64,000 nt of DNA from Channallabes apus (Eukaryota > Chordata > Actinopteri > Siluriformes > Clariidae): assembly GCA_030522415.1 (NCBI GenBank), contig CM060113.1, forward strand, positions 8,711,065 through 8,775,064, written 5' to 3'. A program made the position numbers and the translations under genes. Of the stretch, positions 48,579-60,063 are shown piece by piece. Within the stretch, counting starts at the first letter, position 1. The number at the start of each line of letters is the position of its first letter. The notes beneath the pieces were generated by a model. It did not search any database. It was not told the origin of the DNA and worked only from the letters and a program-made list of their open reading frames with translations.

Positions 48579-48580
<2 letters not shown>

Positions 48581-48665
<85 letters not shown>

Positions 48666-48691
48666 TATATATATATTATTAAATATATATA
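48581..48691. repeat. (TA)n microsatellite after egr1
   Basis: About 40 pure TA units followed by broken ATTAAATA steps. Confidence 0.95.
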
Positions 48692-49296
48692 AACAATGTT
48701 TATCCTTGTCTCATGTTTCATTATTTATCAACAGATCTGAATATATTTATGCATAAATATTTTCAATACATTTTTTAACTCTTAAAAAATATTCTCTTTA
48801 AAAGGAAACAACGTTAATTTGACTTTGGAAGTTTTCACATACTTAAGTCCTTTGTAGTTACAAATGCGTTCTATAAAATAGTACTTAATGCAAATACACA
48901 CATACAAGCTAATATATAAGTATATGAAATATGTTCTTATTTTAACTTTAATCAATAACTAATTTAATATAAACTAATGTTTCCAAAAGTGTCACAAAGC
49001 AGTAGTACTTAAATCACATATTATTAGTATTATTATTAGTAGTAGTAGTACTAGTAGTATTATTATTATTAACAAGCCGTCACAGCCTTCATTGATAGCT
49101 GCAACGGTTTATATAAGAATATATTCTACAAATAATGAAATATACCCAATTCTGTAATCATGAATCAAATGAGCTTCAATAAGCAATAAATGAAAGTAAA
49201 TTGTGCAAAGATAAAAATAAACATTCTTTTTGTTTCTCGTTTAAATCAGTTGAAAATGAACAATTTACTGAAAGAATACATAAAATTACATGTCAG

Positions 49297-49340
<44 letters not shown>

Positions 49341-49821
49341 ACACAAATAGAATTTAACTGCAAATAATAAAAGATGAAGCAGATAAAGACTTCATAACCA
49401 TAATCATAACTTTTATTAAGGAGTCTGGTGTACAGTTAATTCTAACATTTTTATGGTAGCTGAAATCAGGCATTTTTTCCCCACATTCGCAGCTGATCAA
49501 ATGGCTCTTTAGCATCGTGACTGTAAGTTATCAAAAGACACCATGTGGGCACATTGGGCTTAATTATACACAGAGTGCAGCACTGTGAAATCAGTCGACA
49601 ATTAGAGTATACAGTGTGAAGCCCTTATAATGTGCAAGTATAGTTTCCTTATCCAGACTGCTTTTAAGATGAACTCAATTTTTTCTCATTTCTACATTGA
49701 GGCATGTTTCCTTGGCAAAAATTAATTTTCATGTTGGCAAAATCATCACATGAAACTGCCATTTGGTCTCCCACATAATCAGCATCCATATTCAGTGGAC
49801 ATATAGACTGCCAAGTTTTCA
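48692..49821. other. AT-rich intergenic DNA downstream of egr1
   Basis: A second (TA)n array at 49302-49337 and imperfect (TTA/GTA)n at 49020-49070. The part 49480-49790 is repeat-free and might be regulatory, but nothing specific is recognised. Confidence 0.5.
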
Positions 49822-50215
49822 TATGGAGGATGTTTAAGTCAAACTGGGACTTCTGTGCAGAATAGCAGAGCAGAGTTATGAAAGTAAAAACACCTTTTAT
49901 TTCTCTGTATAATCCCTTGCTGCACTAATGCACTTATCCCAGTGTTTCACTAGTGCTTGGATAACATCAAGGTAGAATGTTTTCTCAGTACATGGGAGCC
50001 GTGATCTTGTCTGAAACACTGGCCTCCCAGGAACTCCTTTGATGTCTCAAACATAAGGAACTGGCTTGGAGCAAAATCAGAACCTGTAATGTGCAAGTGG
50101 TGTTTGTGAATGATTGTGTGTACAGGTCCCACAGACAGATGCGTCTCTTCTGAAGTTGGCAACAAGTTATGCATCAATTTTCAAGGCTCAGGCTTTAAAC
50201 TCGCTGCATGTTCAC
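49822..50215 (-). mobile_element. Internally deleted mariner-like element, copy 2
   Basis: The left end ('tgtttaagtcaaactgggac') and interior ('cccagtgtttcactagtgct', 'ctcccaggaactcctttgat', 'gtgcaagtggtgtttgtgaa') align with copies at 22578 and 57660. The right inverted repeat is not visible, so the copy is truncated there. No transposase frame survives. Confidence 0.8.
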
Positions 50216-51662
50216 TGAAACAAATTCATTTAAGTGTAGATTTAAAAAGATGCGAAAAGGCAAGCTTGTTAGAGTCAATTTCTTCTTAAACGTCCTCAAA
50301 GAGCTTTTATTTTCATCCTCCTGATAACTACAAAGGAAATCGTCATTCAGATGTTGACAATCCAAGTGGAAAGCGAACAAAAAAACAGTTAGACTTTGAT
50401 TTACACTGGTACGATTAATGTAGAGTGTGATGGTGGGACTGGAATGGAGGAACAGTTTGGTGAGCATGGGTGGGATTTTCCCAAAGTATGAAGTAATACT
50501 GGTACGAGCAATTCAACCACAAAATAACAGCAAATGGCTAAAAGCAGAATAACAAAAAGGGGGTTAAGAAAAATAAAAAAAGCAACATAATTAAGTAAAT
50601 TGGTCTCAAATTCCCAAAATGATTTTCTATAAACAGTTTTTTCTTGCTACACTATGTGCTGGAATGATGAAGAAGGATACTTATACACACATATAAAGAT
50701 ACACAATGAATATCCCTATTAAAGGAAATATTAAAGACTCATTAACAAATATTTTAAAATAATTACATGCTAAAAGTGAGAATAGATTAATAAAAAAAAA
50801 TCCTAAATCACAAATCAATATATTTTTACTATGTTGCTGCTGTTTAAAAACATCTTGAGTATCTTTTACATATCACAATCACACTGCAGTTGCAAAAAGA
50901 ATAATTAGTATCATGAATACTATTACAGTAGGTTAAACCTTTTAACAAGACGGTATCACAAAAAGAAGAAGCACTCTCATTAAGCAGCGTAAGTTTGAGA
51001 AGTTGAACCAGCTTGTACTGCGTCTGCCTATTTCTTTAACTCCTGTGTTTTTTAATATGAAAACATACAATTCACTAGCTGTTATTAATGTACTGTTATA
51101 AGGTTATTATAAGGAAGCAAATTCGGAAAATGTGTAAGTATATAGGTGAGGAGTATAAAGTGGACCTGTTGAATTTCTACAGTGATCTGATCTCTATTTT
51201 TAGTATTGCAATTGTTCATACAAAAATACATGCAAAATTCAAAAGCACAAGCAGAAAAGCAAAGCAAAAGAGATTAATTTTTTTATACTGGAAGTGCGCT
51301 GTTACAGTAGGGGGAGTACTGATAAGTCAGAGTTTCCAAGTGGTGAATGAATCAAAGTACCTGTTTCTTTTGAAGTTATTGAAATTGATTTGCTGTGTAT
51401 TATTACAAAAAATTACCATACAGCCAAAACATGGTATTAGTGCTAAAAAGTGTCTCACCAACGTGAAAAAGTGAACGTTCAAATATAAACATTATTTTTA
51501 ATAAAACTTTCTATGTCTCCTGATACATGCTTCATTTTTTGTAAATATGCATATAGTTTTTTATCAGATAAAAAGAAGCACGTTTGCTAAATAAATAGTG
51601 TCATTCAGATGAAACTTGGCCAAATTTAGATTTTACATGAAAAGACAGAAACCTGAAAAGTG
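50216..51662. other. AT-rich intergenic DNA, no gene recognised
   Basis: A 128-codon frame at 51088-51474 (Lys/Ile-rich, no domain) is probably chance in AT-rich DNA. Confidence 0.5.
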
Positions 51663-52046
51663 TCATTCATTTCATTCATTCATTTTCTATACCGCTTAAT
51701 CCTGTGTTCAGGGTCGCGGGGGACCTGGAGCCTATCCCAGGAGACTTCGGGCACTAGGCGGGGTACACCCTGGACAGGGTGCCAATCCATCGCAGGGCAC
51801 ACACACATACACACACTCACACACCCAATCACACACTACGAGCAATTTAGGAACGCCAATTAGCCTAACCTGCATATCTTTGGACTGTGGGAGGAAACCG
51901 GAGTACCCGGAGGAAACCCACCAAGCACGGGGAGAACATGCAAACTCCATGCACACAGAGACGGGAATCGAGCCTGGCTGGGGAATCGAACCCAGACCCT
52001 GGAGGTGCAAGGCGACAGTGCTAACCACTACACCAACGCGCCGCCA
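51663..52046 (-). mobile_element. Mermaid-type SINE, full length (minus strand)
   Basis: A complete copy in reverse: (ATTC)n tail complement at 51665-51684, 'accgcttaatcctgtgttca', TG run complement at 51798-51822, and the head complement with two B-box-like stretches. It ends 'taaccactacaccaacgcg'. It is very similar to 14991-15380, 55125-55436 and 58379-58742, a sign of recent amplification. Confidence 0.93.
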
Positions 52047-53936
52047 CCTGAAAAGTGTATTATTTCAAAATGCAAAATTGTGAAGATATTGCTACATGAA
52101 TGTCACACACTTAGGGACACTACATATTATTTGGAGAGCAAATCCTTAATTTTGTGCATATTGCTTTAATTTAAGCAACAATTGTACAGGTTACATGCTT
52201 CTAGATGCTTGCACTAATTTTAGGATCAATACTCATAAAGAAATGTGCATAATTATTATTGCTCAGAAGCAAGTATAATGCTGAAAAAAATGGCCTTTTT
52301 GGGACACCTTCAAATTTTTAGGGAAGCAAGATCGGTCACTTCCATGTTGCATAAACTTCAGAAGTAGCTTCTTTGGCCACGCATTTTCAGTTTTTTTGTA
52401 TAACACACAAAAAAATTAAATCAGCACCAATACTGCTGATGTAATGGCAAATAATATCAGCAATTAAATCAACCATAATCTTCTAATTATACGCTTTGCC
52501 TTTTGGTGGGGGTGGGTTTAGTTTTGCAGTATTTGTATTTTTGCATGTGCTTTGACTTTTGTATGCTTCTTCTTCTTTTTTTTTCTTTTTTTTTTTTTTG
52601 CAGTGCATTTCCGTTATGCCTGTGCTTTGCCTTATGTATGCGCTTTGTCAGTGGAGGCCACGGTACATATTAGGGCTCTTCCTTCCCAACAACAGCTACC
52701 TTCATCCAAGGCACATGAAGCCAGCTGACCGTATCTTTTCATGCTCAGTGTTAGGGGGAGGTGTACACACTTCATAGAAAGCACTATCTGCCTTCTTCCG
52801 CTTGTGGTGCAGTGATTGATATGGGAGAGCAAGTGTGCCCCTACCCCTTCCCCTTCCCCCGTGAGAATGTTCAGCGTCTCAGATGGCTGTGGCATCGCCG
52901 GGATTCAAACTTCTGATCTCCAGCGATGCGACGAATGCTGTTCTTTGGCACCACAGGGATTGAGCAGTGCAGTGCGCAAAATATAAAATCACAAAATATA
53001 CACATTATGAACATCAAACAATGTTAATAAGCAAATGACCACAGGAAAAGGATTTACACCCAGACTTTAATCAGATTTAGTCCGTCGTTTAACATTTCCT
53101 CAACTCGTTTCTTTTTATTTCCGCCCTTTCGCCCAAACTTGCATATAATCGCTCACTGTTTCACACTCCACTAGAATCCCAGATGTGCGGTCACTTCAGA
53201 ACGTTCTGAGCCTCAGACTCCTTTTGGACCGGCTTCATAGCACCGCGCTGTTCATCTGTGCCAGGACTAAATAGAGCCACAGGGGAAGAGGCTTTCAAAG
53301 CTGCCATCCGGCTGCGAGTTTAAAGGCAACTTTTGTGACGACGTGCTCCTCACGTCCAACTTGAGAGGCGCAGATAACGCTTCCAACCATGCTGGATGTG
53401 TTCATAACATTTTCCCTTTGCTGCTTCTGAAGGCGTCTGAGTGCTTCTCATGCTCTTATCAAAGTTGGCCAGCAGACACACACTGGGCCTGTTCTGTTAT
53501 TCGGAAGAGGGAAAGCAGGAGAGAGGGAGGGTCGATGCAACCTTCCGTTTCTCACCCTTGCAACGGTGCTACCTTTATCGATTCCCAAAATGTGGGCCCA
53601 TTTCCAATTTGTTAATTAAAATATGCTTTAGTTCTTCAAGTCTTTTTTTGGGGGCCTGGCGCAAAGGGACAATGAGAAGTGCGCACCCGGTCGCTTCCCA
53701 CTTGTCTCTCTATCTCCGTGCACACTTAAACTGGATATGCTAATGAGACCCCTGCCTATTCTGATGCAAGGTCCATCTGCGGCTCCTTCGCTCGGCCTTT
53801 CATCCCGCTACAAATGCCTCCTTATTGCAGCTTCACCCTCAGGCCTTTTAAGATCCCTTTTTGAAATATGCTGTTTGATAAGCAGATCATTGCCTGTGTC
53901 CCTGCAGTGATTAGGGCATGGCTTTAATGTAATAGT

Positions 53937-53974
<38 letters not shown>

Positions 53975-54119
53975 TGTATGGAGTAAAGAGTACAAGTGTC
54001 TTAGAGATATTGGTGGAAAATGTCATTCTTAAAGCTAGTTAAACTTGTTATCTTGTTATCTACGGTGCCATAAAAAGTGCTCCTTTCCCAGCAAGTCCAC
54101 GTCTTAATGGCTCTGAATG
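52047..54119. other. Intergenic DNA, repeat-poor stretch at 53060-53930
   Basis: No gene. The piece 53060-53930 lacks recognisable transposable elements and has mixed composition, so it could be conserved regulatory DNA; (GA)n at 53939-53971. Frames here are under 101 residues without resemblance. Confidence 0.5.
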
Positions 54120-54262
54120 GGTCTGTGGTGGCTCATTGGGTCCGTGGTGGCTCAATCAGTTAAGTCTATGGGTTGCTGAGCTACTGATCGAAAGGTTGCT
54201 GGTTCAAACCCCAGCACCACTCAGCTTCCATTGTTGAGCTCTTAACCCTGTCTGCTCCAGGG
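54120..54262 (+). mobile_element. tRNA-derived SINE, different family, with duplicated start
   Basis: 'gtggctcaatcagttaagtc' (A-box-like) and 'ggttgctggttcaaacccca' (B box) form a tRNA-like head, followed by 'cagcttccattgttgagc'. The first 20-odd bases are repeated (gtctgtggtggctcattggg, then tccgtggtggctca). Confidence 0.7.
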
Positions 54263-54297
54263 GCGCTGTACTGTATCCTATAACAATTATATATCAA

Positions 54298-54625
54298 ATA
54301 TGAAGATTTGGAGTGGCCTAGTCAAAGTCTGGGCTTAAATCCGAAAAGCCCGAAAACCCTCAGTGTGGCTGAAATGAAACCATTCTGGAAAGAGAGGACG
54401 ACCAAAACTCCTCCACAGTGATGTGAAAGACTCGTCGGCAGTTATTGCAAACACCTCATTGCAGTTGTTGCCGCCATGAGTGGCACAACCAGTTATTAGG
54501 TTTAGGGGCAATTACTTTTTCACACACGGCCAGACAGGTTTAGACAGCTTTTTTTCCCTTAATGAATAAAATCATCATTGGAAAAAATGCATTTACTCGG
54601 GTCGAATATGAATAATTATATTGAT
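54298..54625 (+). pseudogene. Tc1-like transposase, C-terminal fragment
   Basis: It reads like the last third of the transposase at 120-1141: LEWPSQSLGLNP (the SPDLNP motif has lost its Asp), then after gaps CERLVGSYCKHLIAVVAAMS ending TSY with stop at about 54499. The 3' flank 'ggggcaattactttttcaca' matches 1147-1166. The N-terminal and central parts are absent, and an in-frame stop lies just before CERL. It belongs to the same family as the element at base 1 but is clearly older. Confidence 0.85.
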
Positions 54626-55124
54626 TTGTCTTTAGTTGTTTTTTTAGAACGTAAGCAATTACAGGAAGCAACGTTTAAGGACGTGTCACAACATTAAATG
54701 TAACTAGAAACAGGTAAAAGTTATGCGGCTGTTGAAAGCTAAAGTAAATGCAATTATCGTTGGGGTATTAAGGGAGGCTGTCAGATTATTAGGTACACTT
54801 AGTGTAATGACAAAACTAGTTTGATGATCTGAATTCCATCATTTAAGTGTAGGAAGGGACAAATACATTCTCACCACATTAAGATACCTGCGCCATAAAA
54901 TACAGTGATGTACAGTACAGCGTACCTAATATTCTGACAACTCCCCTAGATACAGTACGTTTTCAATAGCAGAATACCTTTTATCTTTATATTAAGTTAC
55001 ACTTAATGTTGTGATACATCATTAAACATTACTTCCTGTTATTATTCTATATATGTTCTATCAGCTATAAGCAAATATAGACAGTATTATTATTATAAAA
55101 AAAAAAAAATCAAGTTTATTATTA
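54626..55124. other. Intergenic DNA, nothing recognised
   Basis: AT-rich with two TACAGTA words at 54913 and 54950. Confidence 0.4.
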
Positions 55125-55436
55125 TTCATTCATGCATTCATTTTCTATACCGCTTAATCCTGTGTTCAGGGTCGCGGGGGGCCTGGAGCCTATCCCAGGA
55201 GACTTCGGGCACTAGGCGGGGTACACCCTGGACAGGGTGCCAATCCATCGCAGGGCACACACACATACACACACTCACACACCCAATCACACACTACGGG
55301 CAATTTAGGAACGCCAATTAGCCTAATCTGCATATCTTTGGATTGTGGGAGGAAACCGGAGTACCCGGAGGAAACCCACCAAGCACGGGGAGAACATGCA
55401 AACTCCATGCACACAGAGACGGGAATCGAACCTGGC
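55125..55436 (-). mobile_element. Mermaid-type SINE, head missing (minus strand)
   Basis: From the tail complement at 55127 to 'acgggaatcgaacctggc' at 55419-55436, where it stops inside the tRNA-like head and passes straight into (ATT)n. Confidence 0.92.

Positions 55437-55471
<35 letters not shown>
55437..55471. repeat. (ATT)n microsatellite
   Basis: About 11 ATT units at the broken head of the SINE. Confidence 0.93.
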
Positions 55472-55473
<2 letters not shown>

Positions 55474-55742
55474 GACTTCATGCCACATGTTAGGATCAGA
55501 GTTGCGTTTTATCTGCGGGTAAAGAAGTACAGCCCCCCCACCCCTCCTTCCTCTGAGCTGCATGTCCGTTATCGCGCAGCCACATGTTGATTTCGCTCTT
55601 TGCCTCATTGACTTTCCTCATAAATTCTCACCCTAAAGTGTTTCTCTTCTATTCCTTGCCTTTCCCTGCTGTTCGAACCATGCAGCTGTTCAGGTGGATA
55701 ACACAAGCCAGGCGCTGCATGAGCGTTCCTGTGTGTATGTAT

Positions 55743-55775
<33 letters not shown>

Positions 55776-55849
55776 AGTGTGTGGCAAGTCTCACTGTTGC
55801 TGCTGAAATCCACCACTAGTGGTGTAACTCATGTAAATGGCTTAGCAGT

Positions 55850-55886
<37 letters not shown>

Positions 55887-55937
55887 ACCTGCTCCCTGCC
55901 TCATCAATAATGAATTTGGTTTCCACCAGTGTGCCCC

Positions 55938-55972
<35 letters not shown>

Positions 55973-56362
55973 ATACACAAACACACGGGCAGCTGCATTC
56001 ATATGAGCAGTCCAGCGCTGCAGCAGCTGATATCACATGTAATTTCTCCCTGTCAGTGTTTATATCACACAGCTGAACATCTGTGTCATCGTTCTCACGC
56101 CTTTCTCCAGATGAGCCCGAAACGGACACACAGCGGCTCCTGATCCTAGATGAAGCTCTGCTGTGTCTGGAAAACTTCTTTTTGTATTAGAACAACTAAA
56201 GGAACACATTTGTCTTAAATAAGTGAACGAAGGCCGATCCTGAGAATTGACACAGGGACACTTTTGACACCTATATTTTTGACAACCTACAGTATGTCAC
56301 ACACACACATGCATGCACACACATTGCCTGTGTTTGGACAGTGTGGGGTGATTAAGAGATAC
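55472..56362. other. Intergenic DNA with three (CA)/(TG) arrays
   Basis: (TG)n at 55738-55775, (CA)n at 55850-55882 and 55938-55970. The Cys/Val or His/Thr-rich frames across them are artefacts. No gene. Confidence 0.6.
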
Positions 56363-56376
56363 AGCTGTGGCCAAAT

Positions 56377-56410
<34 letters not shown>

Positions 56411-57040
56411 AGAATGACACAAATATCTTTTTGATCTTCTTTGATCTTTTTCTCAGATGTTACTACAGTATGGATTATTCTGAAGTATAAAACATTACAA
56501 GCATTTCATACTGTACGTGTCTAAGACTTTTATTGCTAATTACATAAAGTTTTTGCAAAGAGTCAATATTTGCAGTGATGACCCTCTTATTCAAGACCTC
56601 TGCAATGCTGTCAATCAACTTCTGGCTTCCTCAAGCTGGCTGATGGCAGCCCATTTTTGTTTGTCAGAATTTGTGTGCATTATTTTTTTTTTTGGTCCAA
56701 TAGGATTAAGGTCTGGGGAGTTTCCTGGCCATGGACCCAACATTTGGATGCTTTATGCCACTTATTTATTATCACTTTGGACTTTTGGCTAGGTGCTGCA
56801 TGATGCTGGTAAAGGTATTGTTGCTGGATGGTTGAGGGAAGATGTTCTCAGAGGGTTTTTTTTTTTTTTTTTTTGTTCAACCCTTTTTTTCACGGCTGTG
56901 TTCTTAGTCAAAATTGTACTGTACGCGAGCCCACTCCCTTGGTTGAGAAGCAACCAGACACATGAATGGTCTCAGGAGGCTTTACTGTTGGCATGACACA
57001 GGACTGATGGACTTTATCCCACAGTGCTAATACTGTAAGT
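56363..57040 (-). mobile_element. Tc1-like transposon with long T runs, transposase on minus strand
   Basis: The left end 'cagctgtggccaaatgtttt' continues, after a run of about 32 T, as 'gagaatgacacaaatatctt', a Tc1 inverted-repeat sequence familiar from salmonid and other fish elements. The body keeps, in reverse, the transposase C-terminal half: 'aaggtctggggagtttcctg' + 'gccatggaccc' (complement of the LIPWPGNSPDLNP-type motif with the last acidic region) and 'aatggtctcaggaggcttta' (complement of the GGGSVMVW-to-catalytic area). Frames are broken by indels. The right half is missing after about 57030. Confidence 0.82.
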
Positions 57041-57659
57041 GCTTCTCTTCCTCAGCACCTCTAAGCACAGTTTCAATTTTATATTGTTTTATCAAATGGT
57101 GGATAAATGAAAATATCATTCTTTCATATTTTCTAATACAAAGTGATATGTTACAAGTCAGAATACAGCACTACAGTGAGTACTGTTACAGAAGAATGAG
57201 CAATGTTGGTGTGGTAACAGCATCATATCACCCTTGTCATGTTTTATTCCTTACACAATTAGTAGCCTGTATAATAAATAATTAATAACGCCATTGTTTT
57301 ACTAGTCTAGTGATATTGATCCAGTGTCTGTCGAAGCTCCTGAGGAACTGAAGTGAAAGTTTCATTACTGCATATTTAACACTGAACAGAATCTTCCTCA
57401 GGCAAGAGATCTGATACTCTTACTTTTTATAGACACCGTTTCCTAGTGATCTTAATGATGAACTAGATTTGACTGATGTTTATTATGCAGAGTATTACAC
57501 CTATAGTTACTGGTTTGATTTACTTAAGGTGAATATGAACAGTATAGACATCGTATATTACACATAAAGTACTGCCTGGAATGTTTACATGAATACAAAA
57601 AATGGGAGGAAAAATATTTCCAGGATATGATGTACAAGTTTCTATAATCATAAGAAAAT
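57041..57659. other. Intergenic DNA, nothing recognised
   Basis: AT-rich; no gene-like frame. Confidence 0.4.
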
Positions 57660-58314
57660 GAAGGGTGTTCAAGTCAAACTGGGACGTTTGATTGTGCACA
57701 AAACAGTTATGAGAGTAAAAACTCCCGTTATTTCTCCACATAATGCCCTGCTACATTAACACACACTTACCCCAGTGTTTCACTAGTGCTTGGACACCAT
57801 CAAGGTTGCACCGGATATATTTTATTCCACCGGGGCCATGATCGGACTGCCTGCTTTACGTCTGAAACCCTGGCCTCCCAGGAACTCCTTTAATGTGGAA
57901 ATGGCTTGGAGTGAGGTCAGGACTGTACAGGGGATGTACATTTCTCTTGGATAACATCACGTTTTCTCAGTACACGGGAGCCATGATCTTGTCTGAAACA
58001 CTGGCCTCCCAGGAACTCCTTTGATGTCTCAAACATACAGTATGGAACTGACTTTGAGCAAAATCAGTACTGAGTTCCTGTAATGTGCAAGTGGTGTTTA
58101 CGAATGATTGTGTGTTCAGGTCCCACACTCTTCTGCAAGTTGGCGACAAGTTATTTGTCGATTTTCAAGGATCAGGTATCCATATGATTGATCATTCAGA
58201 TGTTTCTCCTGCACCTAAGAGTCACGTCATCTTAATGTGTTGGATTCTTGTGTAAAAGTCAATCGGTTTAGATGAAAATTCAGACCAAGTCCTGGATTTC
58301 CTTGAACGCACCTT
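57660..58314 (-). mobile_element. Internally deleted mariner-like element, copy 3, with internal duplication
   Basis: Inverted ends are visible: left 'gggtgttcaagtcaaactgg' and right 'ccaagtcctggatttccttg' + 'aacgcacctt'. The interior matches copies 1 and 2, but a block with 'cctcccaggaactccttt' occurs twice (57878 and 58006). The copy is therefore a duplicated or recombined version. No transposase survives. Confidence 0.83.
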
Positions 58315-58378
58315 GAAATAATACTAATAATAATACTAACAATAATAATAATAATAATATATTGTTTACATATACAGT

Positions 58379-58742
58379 AGGCGGCGCGGTGGTGTAGTGG
58401 TTAGCACTGTCGCCTTGCACCTCCGGGGTCTGAGTTCGATTCCCCGGCCAGGCTCGATTCCCGTCTCTGTGTGCATGGAGTTTGCATGTTCTCCCCGTGC
58501 TTGGTGGGTTTCCTCCGGGTACTCCGGTTTCCTCCCACAGTCCAAAGACATGCAGATTAGGCTAATTGGCGTTCCTAAATTGCCCGTAGTGTGTGATTGG
58601 GTGTGTGTGTATGTGTGTGTGCCATGCGATGGATTGGCACCCTGTACAGACTGTACCCCGCCTCGTGCCCTAAGTCCTCTGGGATAGGCTCCAGGCCCCC
58701 ATGACCCTGTATACAGAATAAGCAATATAGCGGATGAATGAA
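58379..58742 (+). mobile_element. Mermaid-type SINE, full length
   Basis: A complete copy: head 'ggcgcggtggtgtagtggtt', two close B-box-like stretches, body, TG run, 'gggataggctccaggccccc', and a short (GAAT)n tail. It is flanked by (AAT)n on the left. Confidence 0.93.
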
Positions 58743-58764
58743 TGTTTTAATATACAAATATATA

Positions 58765-59305
58765 AAACAAAGTCAAAGTCAGATTTATTTCATAAAGCAC
58801 TTTTGTAAACAACATATTTGACCAAAGTGCTGTACAGTTCGAAAATCGCTGCACACACAATAAAACAACAAAGCATTAACAATAAACACTCAAATAAAGC
58901 TATAAAACAGTAATCTAATGAAAGAAAAACAGCCCTCATAGCGCATTAAAATAATTAGACAATAAAACAATATAATAATAAAATTCCTTAATAACACATT
59001 ACAGAAACATGACACAGACAGATAGAGTTAATAGATGGTAAGGCACACACACACACACACACACCAGTGCCGTATTGGATTAATTTGGTTGGATTTAATA
59101 ATAATTAACACATGGTTAATTGTAGTTTAAAGTAAGTGATCTAGCTTTATAAAAAGAAATATGATAGTTCCCTAAGAGCAGGTTGAAAGTTGGTAATGGA
59201 GTCTAGTGTGTGAATGTATTGGGAAGATGAGTGTCAGAGTTTTGGTGCAGCACAGGAGACGGCCCTGGTACACATAGTGCTGAGATTAAGGAGGACTTGA
59301 ACCAT
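58765..59305 (-). mobile_element. LINE-like 3' region (minus strand), no coding part
   Basis: 'gtcaaagtcagatttatttc' + 'ataaagcac' and 'ccaaagtgctgtacagttcg' are a common 3' end of fish LINE-type repeats. 'gtcagagttttggtgcagca' at 59230 is a typical inner piece. Family naming is from memory and uncertain; (CA)n at 59042-59063 interrupts it. Confidence 0.55.
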
Positions 59306-59309
59306 AACT

Positions 59310-59620
59310 AGGCGGCACTGTGGCTTAGATGTCGCCTTGCACCTCCAGGGTCCAGGTTCGATTCCCACCTCGGGATCAGTGTGCATGGATGTTTGCATGT
59401 TCTCCACGTGCTTGGTGGGTTTCCTCCGGTTTCCACGCACAGTCCAAAGACATGCAGATTAGGCTAATTGCCGTTCCTATAATAAGATTGCTCGTAGTGT
59501 GTGAATGAGTGTGTAAGTGTTGACCAGAGGTCCTACCATGGTTTTAAAAGAAATGTGAATAAATGGTTACTTAGTTGGACTACAGAGGTTCCTAAATGGA
59601 AGGATGGATGGATGGATGGA
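59310..59620 (+). mobile_element. Mermaid-related SINE, variant with (GGAT)n tail
   Basis: A Mermaid-like head and body with deletions, then the alternative 3' half shared with 43317-43615 ('ggttcctaaatggaaggatg', (GGAT)n). Confidence 0.83.
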
Positions 59621-59731
59621 GCCATTACTCCATGGTTGTTTGCCTTACTTTAGACATAACATATATAACAAATATTTGGTAAATAGTTACTCTCACAAGC
59701 CTAACTTTTAGCATAAATTAGATAATCTAGA

Positions 59732-60063
59732 CGGTGGCACGGTGGTGTAGTGGTTAGCACTGTTGCCTTGCACCTCCAGGGTCCGGGTTCGATTCCCGTC
59801 TCTGTGTGCATGGAGTTTGCATGTTCTCCCCGTGCTTGGTGGGTTTCCTCCGGGTACTCCGGTTTCCTCCCACAGTCCAAAGACATGCAGATTAGGCAAA
59901 TTGGCGTTCCCAAATTGACCATAGTGTGTGTGTGTGCTCTGCGATGGATTGGCACGCTGTCCATGGTGTACCCTGCCTCGTGGCCTGAGTCTCCTGGGAT
60001 AGGCTCCAGGTCCCCGCAACCCTAAATACAGGATAAAGCGGTATAGATGATGAATGAATGAAT
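59732..60063 (+). mobile_element. Mermaid-type SINE, full length
   Basis: A complete copy with a single B box GGTTCGATTCC, short TG run, 'gggataggctccaggtcccc' and (GAAT)n tail. It lies only 110 bases after the previous SINE. Confidence 0.93.

Noticed and set aside
51088..51474. 128-codon AT-rich frame
   Set aside because: Lys/Ile-rich composition follows base composition, no domain, no splice or promoter context.
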